Part shown: in pieces, positions 16,069-23,905 of the stretch
How the letters are laid out: the number at the start of each line of letters is the position of its first letter
Numbering within the stretch: the first letter of the stretch is position 1
NCBI GenBank assembly: GCA_038227045.1
Contig: JBBRQD010000017.1
Coordinates: 8,504 to 72,503, forward strand
Direction: 5' to 3'
Source: JANXLS01 sp038227045
GTDB lineage: Bacteria > Planctomycetota > SZUA-567 > H5-PLA8
DNA: 64,000 nucleotides
Program-made: the position numbers and the translations under genes
The notes under the pieces: generated by a model
What the model was told of the DNA's origin: nothing
Database searches by the model: none
What the model saw: only the letters and a program-made list of their open reading frames with translations

Positions 16069-17514
16069 ATGGAAAAAGAGCACATGCCCAGCCCCAACGA
16101 TTTTCTCGACGAAGAAAAACGCCACCAGACGAGGCGTTGGTTTTTTAAGGAATGCGGCGTGGGTCTCGGCGCAGTCGCATTGGGTTCGCTGCTGGGCGAA
16201 TCGATGTCGCAAGCCGACGGCAGCGGCAACCCGCTCGCACCGAAAAAGCCGCACTACGCGCCGAAGGCCAAGCGGGTGATTTATCTGTTTCAGGCCGGCG
16301 CGCCCAGCCACTTGGAACTCTTCGATAATAAACCCGAACTCGCGAAGTGGAATGGAAAACTTCCGCCGCCTGAGTTACTGAAGAATTATCGCGCCGCGTT
16401 CATCAATCCGAATTCCACGCTGCTCGGCCCCAAATACAAGTTCGTCAAAAAAGGCCAATGCGGCGCGGAGATCGGCGAACTGCTGCCGCATCTCGGCGAT
16501 GTCGTCGACGACATTACGATCATTAAATCCATGGTGACGGACGCGTTCAATCACGCGCCCGCGCAGATTTTTATGAACACCGGTTCGCAGCAATTTGGCC
16601 GGCCGAGCATGGGCGCGTGGAGCACATACGGCCTCGGCAGCGAAGCCGCCGACCTGCCTGGCTATGTCGTCTTCAGTACCGGTTCAAAAGGCACCAGCGG
16701 CGGCGCGGCGAATTGGGGCTGTGGCTTTTTGCCGACGTACTATCAAGGCGTGCCCTTCCGCGGCCAGGGCGACCCGGTGCTGTTTCTCTCGAACCCCGCC
16801 GGCGTCGACAACGCGATGCAGCGCGACACGCTCGACGCCGTTAAAGCGCTCAATGAAAAACGTCTCGGAGTCGTCGGTGATCCCGAAATTGCCACGCGCA
16901 TCAACGCCTTCGAGATGGCGTACAAAATGCAGAGCAGCGCGCCCGATCTTGTCGATCTCTCGAAAGAATCGAAAGAGACGTTGGAGATGTACGGCGCTGA
17001 GCCGGGCAAGTCGTCGTACGCGAACAGTTGCCTGCTCGCGCGGCGTCTCATCGAACGCGGCGTGCGATTCGTGCAGGTCTTCCACGAAGCCTGGGATCAC
17101 CACGGCGGCCTGGTGAAAGGTCTCAAAGAGCAGTGCGAAAAGACCGACAAAGCCAGCGCGGCACTCGTAAAAGATTTAAAGCAGCGCGGCCTGCTGGATG
17201 ACACGCTGGTGATCTGGGGCGGCGAATTCGGCCGCACGCCGATGGTTCAGGGCGGCAACGACGGCCGCGACCATCATCCCAACGCCTTCACGATGTGGCT
17301 CGCCGGTGGTGGCGTTAAGAAAGGTCTCACAATCGGAAAATCCGACGATTTCGGCTTCAACGTCGTCGAAGACAAAGTCCACGTCCACGATCTGCACGCA
17401 ACGATTCTGCACCTGCTCGGCTTCGATCACACCAAACTCACCTACCGCTTTCAAGGCCGCGATTTCCGCTTAACCGACGTTCACGGCGAAATCGTGAAGA
17501 AGATTCTGGCGTAA
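16069..17514 (+). CDS. DUF1501 protein with twin-arginine leader
   Basis: A sulfatase/alkaline-phosphatase-fold protein of the DUF1501 family, which is abundant in planctomycetes and of unproven activity. The N-terminus carries a Tat leader: TRRWFFKECGVGLGAVALGS, then an Ala/Ser-rich cleavage region. Family motifs follow: VIYLFQAGAPSHLELFDNKP, RGVRFVQVFHEAWDHHGG, LVIWGGEFGRTPMVQGGNDG (the Asn-Asp-Gly-Arg-Asp-His metal-site region) and HDLHATILHLLGFDH. It is 481 residues from the ATG at 16069; an ATG at 16084 gives a shorter leader and is equally possible. Usually such a gene follows a DUF1549/DUF1553 gene; here it stands alone, unlike the pair at 45529-48888. Confidence 0.88.
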   Translation: MEKEHMPSPNDFLDEEKRHQTRRWFFKECGVGLGAVALGSLLGESMSQADGSGNPLAPKKPHYAPKAKRVIYLFQAGAPSHLELFDNKPELAKWNGKLPPPELLKNYRAAFINPNSTLLGPKYKFVKKGQCGAEIGELLPHLGDVVDDITIIKSMVTDAFNHAPAQIFMNTGSQQFGRPSMGAWSTYGLGSEAADLPGYVVFSTGSKGTSGGAANWGCGFLPTYYQGVPFRGQGDPVLFLSNPAGVDNAMQRDTLDAVKALNEKRLGVVGDPEIATRINAFEMAYKMQSSAPDLVDLSKESKETLEMYGAEPGKSSYANSCLLARRLIERGVRFVQVFHEAWDHHGGLVKGLKEQCEKTDKASAALVKDLKQRGLLDDTLVIWGGEFGRTPMVQGGNDGRDHHPNAFTMWLAGGGVKKGLTIGKSDDFGFNVVEDKVHVHDLHATILHLLGFDHTKLTYRFQGRDFRLTDVHGEIVKKILA

Positions 17515-17520
17515 ATTTTT

Positions 17521-17560
17521 AGCCCCAAAGGGGTGGCATAATGTAGCCCTTCGGGGCTGA
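17521..17560. repeat. Double GC hairpin between convergent genes
   Basis: Two small hairpins, AGCCCC-aaa-GGGGT and AGCCC-ttc-GGGGCT, separated by GGCATAATGT, lie between the stops of the DUF1501 gene and the convergent mutase gene. Probably a short interspersed repeat doubling as a bidirectional terminator. Confidence 0.5.
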
Positions 17561-17581
17561 AGGCTCGTTGAGCCACTGAAT

Positions 17582-19153
17582 TCACTTGTGCTCGCCGTAG
17601 ACTTTTTTCAAAGCCCCGCAGATTTCGCCAAGCGTGCAGCGTACGCGCGTGGCGCTTATAATTGCCGCCATGCGATTGCGATTCTGGCGCGCGGCGGTTT
17701 CCACGTCGGCCAGCGCATTTTGAACCGCCGCCGGATCGCGCGCGCTTTTCACGCATGCGACCGATTCGCGCGCTTCCGCTTCGGTTTCGGGACGCAGCGT
17801 TTGAATCGAGCCTTCCGCGCTGAAATCGTCGCCGCTTCGATAACAATTCACGCCGACGATTTTGCGCGCGCCGCTTTCCACGTCGCGTTGGTATTTGAAG
17901 GCCGCTTCGGCGATGCGGCGCTGAAAAAATCCAGTCTCGACCGCTTTGGCCGCGCCGCCGAGCGCGTCGATTTCAGCGAGAATCGCGCGGGCTTCGGCTT
18001 CGAGCTTGTCCGTCAGCGCTTCGACCGCATACGCGCCGCCGAGCGGGTCCGCCGTGTTTGTGATTCCCGTTTCGAACGCGAGAATATGCTGCGTGGCGGC
18101 GGCCAGTTGCGCGGAGCGTTCGCCGGGCAGGCCGATGGCTTCGTCGTAGGCATTCGTGTGCAGCGACTGGCACCCGCCGAGAATCGCGGACAGAGCCTGC
18201 AGCGCGATGCGCGCCAGATTGTTCTCGGGTTCCTGCGATGTCAGCAGACTTCCGGCGGTCTGGCAATGAAAGCGCAGCGCGCGCGCTTTCTCATCCGCGA
18301 CGCCGAAGCGCTCCAGGACCAGCGCCGACCACAGCCGCCGCGCCGCGCGGAATTTTGCGGACTCTTCCAACACATCGGTTGTGGCCGCGAAGAAAAATGT
18401 GAGACGGCGGCAAACTTCCTGCGCGTCCAATCCCCGCGCCACCGACGCGCGCACATATTCCAGCCCGTCGGCGAGCGTGAACGCCAGCTCCTGCGGCGCG
18501 GTGCAGCCGGCTTCGCGCAGATGATAGCCGCTGACGGATATCGGATAAAATTCGGGCATTTCAGTCAGGCAATAATCGATGACATCAACCGTCAGATCCA
18601 TGCTCGGGCCCGGCGGAAAAATAAAATTGTTGCGCGCGGCGAACTCTTTCAAAATGTCGTTCTGAACCGTGCCGCGCAATTTCTTCGGGTCGAATCCAAG
18701 CTCCTCGCCCGCGACGCGCAAAAACGCGAGCAGCACGGCGGCCGGCGCATTGATGGTCATCGACACGCTGGCGGTGGCGAGATCGATGCCGGCGAAGAGC
18801 CTCTTCATGTCCTCGACGGACGAAATCGAAACGCCCACGCGCCCCACCTCGCCGTGCGCGCGCGGATCGTCGGGATCGAGGCCCAATTGAGTCGGAAGAT
18901 CGAACGCGGTGGAGAGCCCGGTGACGCCGTTCACCAGCAATTGCTTCCATCGCGAGTTGGTCTCCTTCGGCGAGGCGAAGCCGGCGTATTGCCGCACGGT
19001 CCAAAGCCGCGAGCGATACATGCGCTCGTGAATTCCGCGCGTGAACGGCGGAACGCCCGGCAGCGCCTCGGCCGCAAGTTTATCCGCGTGCGTGTCGCTC
19101 GGAGTATAAACGGGTTTGAGCGGGAGGCCGGAGAGCGTGTCGAGAGGGATCAT
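17582..19153 (-). CDS. Methylmalonyl-CoA mutase, catalytic (large) subunit without B12 domain
   Basis: Cobalamin-dependent acyl-CoA mutase catalytic domain (TIM barrel), about 523 residues. Motifs: LWTVRQYAGFASPKETN (substrate tyrosine of the RQYAGF site), GLSTAFDLPTQLGLD, VSMTINAPA, GTVQNDILKEFAARNNFIFP and FHCQTAGSLLTSQEPENN. The Tyr and Arg that mark methylmalonyl-CoA mutase (rather than isobutyryl-CoA mutase, which has Phe and Gln) are both present. The protein ends right after the barrel (ICGALKKVYGEHK), so the B12-binding domain must come from a separate small subunit not found here. The start is ATG 19153 with GGAG upstream. It sits just downstream of meaB, as in propionate/methylmalonyl pathways. 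Confidence 0.9.
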   Translation of the reverse strand: MIPLDTLSGLPLKPVYTPSDTHADKLAAEALPGVPPFTRGIHERMYRSRLWTVRQYAGFASPKETNSRWKQLLVNGVTGLSTAFDLPTQLGLDPDDPRAHGEVGRVGVSISSVEDMKRLFAGIDLATASVSMTINAPAAVLLAFLRVAGEELGFDPKKLRGTVQNDILKEFAARNNFIFPPGPSMDLTVDVIDYCLTEMPEFYPISVSGYHLREAGCTAPQELAFTLADGLEYVRASVARGLDAQEVCRRLTFFFAATTDVLEESAKFRAARRLWSALVLERFGVADEKARALRFHCQTAGSLLTSQEPENNLARIALQALSAILGGCQSLHTNAYDEAIGLPGERSAQLAAATQHILAFETGITNTADPLGGAYAVEALTDKLEAEARAILAEIDALGGAAKAVETGFFQRRIAEAAFKYQRDVESGARKIVGVNCYRSGDDFSAEGSIQTLRPETEAEARESVACVKSARDPAAVQNALADVETAARQNRNRMAAIISATRVRCTLGEICGALKKVYGEHK

Positions 19154-19181
19154 AAAGAACTCCAATTACGGCAAGCTGAAT

Positions 19182-20210
19182 TCATTTGTCTTTCAGTACT
19201 TCCTTGGCCGCGTCGTCCAATCCGATCGTTCCGTTCACATAAGCCTCGGTCAATGCGTCGAACTCTCCATCCTCCAGCCGCTCCCGCGAGCGCGCGCGAA
19301 ACAGGTGCTCCGCGCGCGCGAGGATTGCGCGGGCGGCGCGATTCTTTTTTAACGCCTCGCGCAGTCCGGGCTGATCGATGTACGCGCGGTGCGCATCGCA
19401 AGCGTCGAGCAGCGCAGCGCCTCCATTCGGAAAAAGATCGCGCCGGACAGCGCTGAGCAGAAACACGGGGGGCGTCCAGCGTGACCCGCCGAATTGCGCC
19501 GCGAAGTTCTTTCCGAGCTGTTTCAACGCGCGGCAGGAGGCGTCCGGATTTTCAGCGATAGCCAGTTCCAGTCTCGCTTTCAAATCCACAGCGTCGGGCT
19601 TGTCTCCTTTATTGACGGCGAAGACATCGGCAGCTTCGAGGATGCCCATCTTCATGAGCTGCACTTCGTCGCCGAGTCCCGGGACTTGAACGACGCAGAC
19701 TGTGTGGGCGAGATTGGCTATTTCGGTTTCAGCCTGGCCCGCGCCGACCGTCTCCAGAAAAACCGTGTCGAATCCTGCCGCGCCCAGCGCGCGCAACGCG
19801 CCGCCGGCCGCCGCGGCCATTCCTCCGGACGCGCCGCGGCTGCCCATCGAACGGATGAACACGCGCGGTTCGTTGCGCAGGCTGGACATGCGGATGCGGT
19901 CGCCCAGAAGCGCGCCGCCGGTGAACGGGCTGCTGGGATCGATGGCCAGGATCGCAATCTGGCGCGCGGGCGGCCGAGCGAGCGCCAGGCCGGCGAGATA
20001 ATCGATCAGCGTGGACTTGCCAGCGCCCGGCGGACCCGTGATGCCGATGACGTGGCGTGGAAAATCGAACGACGCTAAAGCGGCCGAGGCGGCGGCGGAT
20101 TCCTGCGCGTCGCCGGACTCCAGCAGCGTGATGAGCCGGGATAGCGCGCGCCGATCGCCGGCGTGGCAGGCTGCGGCCCATTCGTAAGCAGTGCGTGGCG
20201 TGGACTCCAT
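19182..20210 (-). CDS. meaB: MeaB/ArgK-type GTPase, mutase chaperone
   Basis: G3E-family GTPase that protects and reloads methylmalonyl-CoA mutase with adenosylcobalamin. It has 342 residues, the usual length. G-motifs visible: GITGPPGAGKSTLIDYLAGL (P-loop), LAIDPSSPFTGGALLGDRIR (the hallmark MeaB segment), FLETVGAGQAETEIANLAH (switch region) and AVNKGDKPDAVDL (base-recognition NKxD, here NKGD). The C-terminal helical dimerisation arm is present. The gene lies 28 bases upstream of the mutase subunit in the same orientation, strongly supporting a two-gene operon and the mutase assignment. Confidence 0.94.
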   Translation of the reverse strand: MESTPRTAYEWAAACHAGDRRALSRLITLLESGDAQESAAASAALASFDFPRHVIGITGPPGAGKSTLIDYLAGLALARPPARQIAILAIDPSSPFTGGALLGDRIRMSSLRNEPRVFIRSMGSRGASGGMAAAAGGALRALGAAGFDTVFLETVGAGQAETEIANLAHTVCVVQVPGLGDEVQLMKMGILEAADVFAVNKGDKPDAVDLKARLELAIAENPDASCRALKQLGKNFAAQFGGSRWTPPVFLLSAVRRDLFPNGGAALLDACDAHRAYIDQPGLREALKKNRAARAILARAEHLFRARSRERLEDGEFDALTEAYVNGTIGLDDAAKEVLKDK

Positions 20211-20291
20211 GTTGCGATTTTACGCGGGAATTTCGCGAAATAAAGAGACGACGAGTGCTTATTGTTTCAACCAGTGAAATGGTGTTTGCTC

Positions 20292-20319
20292 TTGTGTCCA
20301 GTCGCGAAAGAAATATAAG
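20292..20319 (+). promoter_or_regulatory. Candidate promoter for the 20386 membrane protein
   Basis: TTGTGT (20292-20297), a 16-base spacer and TATAAG (20314-20319), in the divergent region between meaB and the membrane protein gene, about 67 bases before its ATG. Pattern match only. Confidence 0.35.
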
Positions 20320-20385
20320 TGCATCTGAAACCAAGACTGCAATCGTCGAACTTTGAACAGAGAACTCAACCAAGGAGAACGTTTC

Positions 20386-20961
20386 ATGAGCGATTCGGGT
20401 TCACACACGCCGCCGCCCTTCGGAGAAGCGCTTACTGTCGGATGGAATGCAGTTAAGCCTCAAATGGTTCCGGCTGCGATTGCTTCCTTTTGTGCCTATC
20501 TTGCGAATATGATTGCAATGGGCACGCCCGGCTTTTTCCTTATTGCGAAAAAACTGCTGCGCGGTGAAAAACCAGAGCCGGCTGACGGATTCATTGGATT
20601 CAGCAAGTTCGCCGATTATTTCATTATGGGGCTGTTGGCCTCCAGTGGCGTCATAGCTTGTTTCGTTGGAATGTTCATCACAATACCGCTCTTTTTGCCC
20701 GGGTTTTACTTCATCATGGAACACAATATGACGTGGAGCCAGGCCAAGGACAAGTGCATGGAGCTGGTCAAACCCAACTTAATGGCATGGGCGATTTTCC
20801 AATTTGTAGTGCTAATTGTCGGGGGATTGGGAAGCATTGCATGCTTTGTCGGCGTTTTCGTTACGATGCCTGTTGGCTTTTGCGCATGTTTCTATGCCTA
20901 TGAAAAGGCGTTCAAAGAACTCGCGCCCGCTGCCGAAGCGCCGGCTGTGCAACCCGTTTAA
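20386..20961 (+). CDS. Four-helix integral membrane protein of unknown function
   Basis: 191 residues, strongly hydrophobic, with about four membrane segments: QMVPAAIASFCAYLANMIAM, GLLASSGVIACFVGMFITIP, WAIFQFVVLIVGGLGSIACF and the adjacent VGVFVTMPVGFCACFYAYEK. Two segments share the pattern G..ACFVG.F.T.P, suggesting an internal duplication. The N-terminus (PPPFGEALTVGWNAVKPQM) resembles DUF975-like or glycerophosphoryl-type membrane domains, but I cannot assign a family. AAGGAG (20371-20377) supports the ATG at 20386. A UUCG-loop terminator follows at 21002, so it is a single-gene unit. Confidence 0.72.
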   Translation: MSDSGSHTPPPFGEALTVGWNAVKPQMVPAAIASFCAYLANMIAMGTPGFFLIAKKLLRGEKPEPADGFIGFSKFADYFIMGLLASSGVIACFVGMFITIPLFLPGFYFIMEHNMTWSQAKDKCMELVKPNLMAWAIFQFVVLIVGGLGSIACFVGVFVTMPVGFCACFYAYEKAFKELAPAAEAPAVQPV

Positions 20962-21001
20962 TAGTCTTTTTTCGGCTGAAAACGATTTTTCGAATTAAAA
21001 T

Positions 21002-21026
21002 AGCGGCCTTCGGGCCGCTTTTTTTT
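21002..21026 (+). terminator. Rho-independent terminator
   Basis: AGCGGCC-ttcg-GGCCGCT stem with a UUCG-type loop, followed by a run of eight T. It lies 40 bases after the stop of the 20386 gene. Confidence 0.9.
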
Positions 21027-21556
21027 CGTGCGGATCAATATTCGACCGCGATGCAATTGGTTACACAAGTTGCACATGAGCAAGTATATATTGAAGCAAT
21101 ATTCCACGCGACTACTTGAATTTCACAGCCACAAAACACGAATGTCCCTGACAAAATTTGTGCTTTGCCAATTCTTTTCTCTAAATGACCCGGTCAATTT
21201 CGCCGAGGGAGTAAGGGGCTCAGCTTAACACGCACAAAATTCTCCTATGAGAAAATAAATTTCATCGCAAATTTTAAATATTCCGCGTATGGCCCGTTGA
21301 TTGTGATCGTTAGTAATGTGTAGGACGCAGTGAAAAGCAAAATTTGAAAATAGAATAAGAAGAATAACTAAACCCAGCGCCGGCTCCAGCAGCGGCGCAC
21401 TGAAATTCAATCGTGGGGGCGGCGGCAAGGATCCGGTATGGCGCATCTCGCCATTCCTCGTAGTAAACTTCGATAGCGATCCCACCTGCCAATCAACTAT
21501 CCGCCTTGGCCCGTTCGGACACTCGCCACCGCCCCCCAACGATTTTGAAACACGCT
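21027..21556. other. AT-rich intergenic stretch with possible gene remnant
   Basis: About 530 bases clearly richer in A/T than the flanks and without a convincing complete gene. Near its right end (about 21400-21559) a plus-strand frame reads like coding sequence with normal codon use (GGGGKDPVWRISPFLVVNFD, then DPTCQSTIRLGPFGHSPPPP) and stops at TAA 21557-21559. It has no plausible start or upstream continuation. It may be the tail of a lost gene. A minus-strand frame over the same bases contains one hydrophobic segment but no support for translation. Confidence 0.4.
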
Positions 21557-21590
21557 AAAACGGCGAACTCACTCGAGTTCGCCGTTTTTG
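21557..21590. terminator. Bidirectional terminator-like hairpin
   Basis: AAAACGGCGAACTC-actc-GAGTTCGCCGTTTTT: a 10 bp GC-containing stem flanked by A and T runs, so it can terminate transcription in both directions. It lies about 100 bases beyond the stop of the minus-strand molybdoenzyme gene and probably ends that transcript. Confidence 0.75.
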
Positions 21591-21690
21591 TTTGAAGAAA
21601 GTGGAAGGGGCGTCTCGTCCCTTCGCATTTTGGCCGTTTCAATTGCTTGCGATCAATTCGAGCGGGACGGCCCGCCCACTTTTTTATCGA

Positions 21691-22338
21691 TTATGAAAAG
21701 CGTTCTTCTTCCCACGGGCAGGCGCGGTTGTGGTAGCCACGCACTTCCCAATAACCGAGTTTATCCTCGGACATAAAGTGAATTTCTTTGATCCACTTGG
21801 CGCTCTTCCACAGGTAGCGTTTCGGAACCAGCATGCGCGCGGGGCCGCCGTGTTCGGAGTCCAGCGGCTGGCCATTCCACGAGTGCATGATCTGGACATC
21901 CTCGTCCATGCAGCAGTCCAAATCGAGGTTGGTCGTGTAACCGTCGTAACTGGAGAAGAACACGAATTTCGCTACGGGCTGAACGCCGATATGTTTCGCG
22001 AGGTCGGAGAACTTGACGCCTGCGGTCGTGTTGTCGAACGTGCTCCACGTCGTGACGCAGTGCATATCGCAAATCTGTTCGGATTGCGGCAGTGCATTGA
22101 ATTGTTCCCAAGTAAGTATCTGAGGCTTCTCGACAAGGCCTGAGATTTTCAATTGCCAGCGCGGGCGATGCACCGCCGGAACGAAGCCGAGATCGAGGCG
22201 CGGCCAGCCCTTGGGAATATGCTGCCCCGGCGGCAACCGAGGCCGCTCGACTTTCGCTCTGGCAACTTCATCGGGGTGAAGCGTGTGGCCCTGATTTTTG
22301 GCGGCCCATTTCTCTTTATTGGCATTGGCGTCGGACAT
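21691..22338 (-). CDS. Sulfite-oxidase-like molybdopterin oxidoreductase
   Basis: A Moco-binding SUOX-fold protein of 215 residues, the short single-domain form related to YedY/MsrP without the dimerisation domain. The core reads WQLKISGLVEKPQILTWEQF, then ICDMHCVTTWSTFDNTTAGV, in which the Cys is the expected molybdenum ligand, HSWNGQPLDSEHGGPARMLV and the aromatic C-terminus WEVRGYHNRACPWEEER. There is no Tat or Sec leader at the annotated start, so it may act in the cytoplasm, unlike YedY. The substrate is unknown. moaE at 9-455 serves its cofactor pathway. No yedZ-like heme membrane partner is adjacent. Confidence 0.85.
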   Translation of the reverse strand: MSDANANKEKWAAKNQGHTLHPDEVARAKVERPRLPPGQHIPKGWPRLDLGFVPAVHRPRWQLKISGLVEKPQILTWEQFNALPQSEQICDMHCVTTWSTFDNTTAGVKFSDLAKHIGVQPVAKFVFFSSYDGYTTNLDLDCCMDEDVQIMHSWNGQPLDSEHGGPARMLVPKRYLWKSAKWIKEIHFMSEDKLGYWEVRGYHNRACPWEEERFS

Positions 22339-22373
22339 TTATGATCTCGAGGAATAATTAATCTATAAGCCAT

Positions 22374-22712
22374 TCACGCTTTTATTTCCACGCGACGACC
22401 ATCGGGATCGCGAACCACAAACGTTCGGCCCCACCGTGTTTCTTTTAACGCGCCAGGCGCATCCCCATTTTCTATCAATAGATTGCGAGTTTGCTCTAAG
22501 TTATCAACGCGAAATCCCAACGCGGTCATTTCGTCTGAAGTGCCGGTCTTCGAAGGATAGAGTTCAAAAACGTGTCCTTCATCCTCGCACGCGTAGTGTT
22601 CGGGCCCGGTCCCGTGAGAATGCTTGACAAATTTCATTCCTAGCGATTCGTAAAAAACACGGGAGCGCTCTATGTCCACGCATCGCAAGACAAGGAGTGT
22701 GAGCGCGTTCAT
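22374..22712 (-). CDS. VOC (glyoxalase/bleomycin resistance) family protein
   Basis: A small metal-binding vicinal-oxygen-chelate protein of 112 residues made of two beta-alpha-beta-beta-beta modules. Seen: LRCVDIERSRVFYESLGMKF, HYACEDEGHVFELYPSKTGT (with candidate metal His and Glu), LGFRVDNLEQTRNLLIENGD and the closing FVVRDPDGRRVEIKA, which carries the usual DPDG turn and terminal Glu ligand. The reaction cannot be predicted within this superfamily. AGGGA precedes the ATG. It lies 20 bases downstream of the yeaH stop and could be transcribed with it. Confidence 0.88.
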   Translation of the reverse strand: MNALTLLVLRCVDIERSRVFYESLGMKFVKHSHGTGPEHYACEDEGHVFELYPSKTGTSDEMTALGFRVDNLEQTRNLLIENGDAPGALKETRWGRTFVVRDPDGRRVEIKA

Positions 22713-22732
22713 TTTTCCCTAACCCCAAACCC

Positions 22733-23860
22733 CTACTTCCCCTTCCCCAAAAAAATCTTGATCGCGTCGTAAATCTCCTCCTTGTTCTTGATGTCCGCCG
22801 TGATCAGGTTTTCGAGGTCCAGGGCGTCGTCCAGCTTGCGTTTGAATTCGCCCGAGCCGTACAGGCTTCGGACTTGCCCATAGCAGAACAGATTGACGCT
22901 TGGCAGCACTTCGTCGCGCAGGATTTTGAAACAGACTTCGTTGTCGCTTAATAGATTGTCGCCGTCCGAGAAATGGAATGTGTAGATGTTCCAATCTTGC
23001 GGCGAATAGTTTTCCTTGATGATGTCCGCGCACAGCCGGTACGCCGTCGAAATCGCGGTGCCGCCGGATTCGCGCGTTTTGTAGAACGTCTCCTGATCGA
23101 CTTCGCGCGCCGCGGCGTCGTGCGTGATGTAGCGGCTCTCCATCGTTTTGTACTGGCTGCGCAGCCACGTGTCGATCCAGAACGCCGTCGTGCGGACGAG
23201 TTCTTTCTGCTCGTCGCCCATTGAGCCGGAGACGTCCATCATGTAAAAAATCACCGCGTTCGATTCGGGAACGTGGGTGATCTGCCAGCTCTTGTAAACC
23301 TTGTCCGCTTTGATCGGAATGATGATCGGATTGTTGGGATCGTAGCTGCCCATTGAAATCTGGCGGCGCAGCGCCCGGACAAACGTGCGCTTGAAGTGCT
23401 TGAGCGATTCGGGGCCCTGGCGGCGGATGGAACTGTAGCGTTCCTTCTCGGCCATGATCGTGCGCTTGCCCTTCGGCTGAATGTTGGGCAGTTCCAATTC
23501 TTCGCCGAGGATCTTGGCCAGTTCTTCCATGGTCAGATCGACTTCGAGCATGTGTTCGCCGGGCTGGTCGCCGGCCTCGCCCGTACCGTCGCCTTCCTGC
23601 GGCTGTCCGCCGACGGGATCGCCGGGTTCGCCATCGCCGCTGCCGACGCCACCTTGATTCTTGCCGAAGCGAAAGTGCGGCAGATCGATTTCAGGCAGCG
23701 GAATTGAGACGATGTCCTTGCCCTTTTTGCCGATCAATTCTCCCTGCGTCATGTACTTGCGCAGATCTTTCTTGATCTTGCCGCGCACGATTTGTCGGAA
23801 GCGGCCGTGGTCGCGGTCGATTTTATTCGTGGATTCATAGATCGGATCGAGTGGCGTCAT
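22733..23860 (-). CDS. yeaH: YeaH/YhbH family protein (DUF444)
   Basis: Partner of the PrkA protein kinase in the conserved yeaG-yeaH stress module; molecular role unknown. The 375 residues begin TNKIDRDHGRFRQIVRGKIK, typical of the family. A Gly/Asp-rich linker lies at about residues 70-110, and a von Willebrand A-like domain contains the MIDAS-type sequence MDVSGSMGDEQKELVRTTAF near 208. FHFSDGDN and the closing PSVNLFCYGQVRSLYG follow. The gene lies downstream of prkA on the same strand with one membrane protein gene in between. In E. coli a spoVR homologue (ycgB) belongs to the same module; it is not in this window. Confidence 0.93.
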   Translation of the reverse strand: MTPLDPIYESTNKIDRDHGRFRQIVRGKIKKDLRKYMTQGELIGKKGKDIVSIPLPEIDLPHFRFGKNQGGVGSGDGEPGDPVGGQPQEGDGTGEAGDQPGEHMLEVDLTMEELAKILGEELELPNIQPKGKRTIMAEKERYSSIRRQGPESLKHFKRTFVRALRRQISMGSYDPNNPIIIPIKADKVYKSWQITHVPESNAVIFYMMDVSGSMGDEQKELVRTTAFWIDTWLRSQYKTMESRYITHDAAAREVDQETFYKTRESGGTAISTAYRLCADIIKENYSPQDWNIYTFHFSDGDNLLSDNEVCFKILRDEVLPSVNLFCYGQVRSLYGSGEFKRKLDDALDLENLITADIKNKEEIYDAIKIFLGKGK

Positions 23861-23869
23861 AATAAACCG

Positions 23870-23896
23870 GTTTCAGGTTCCAAGTTTCAGGTTTCA
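23870..23896 (-). repeat. GTTTCAGGTTCCAAG word repeat
   Basis: GTTTCAG, GTTCCAA, GTTTCAG, GTTTCA in tandem, directly upstream of yeaH. It is the reverse complement of the run at 11581-11609 before the helicase gene. Confidence 0.45.
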
Positions 23897-23905
23897 CGGC
23901 TTAAA

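Noticed and set aside
17588..19456. Plus-strand frame of over 600 codons opposite the mutase and meaB genes
   Set aside because: Antisense shadow: Arg/Gly/Phe-rich translation, no family features, and strong genes on the other strand.
21225..21539. Minus-strand frame of about 100 codons in the AT-rich gap
   Set aside because: No ribosome site, no recognisable domain and low-quality composition; not enough to call a gene.
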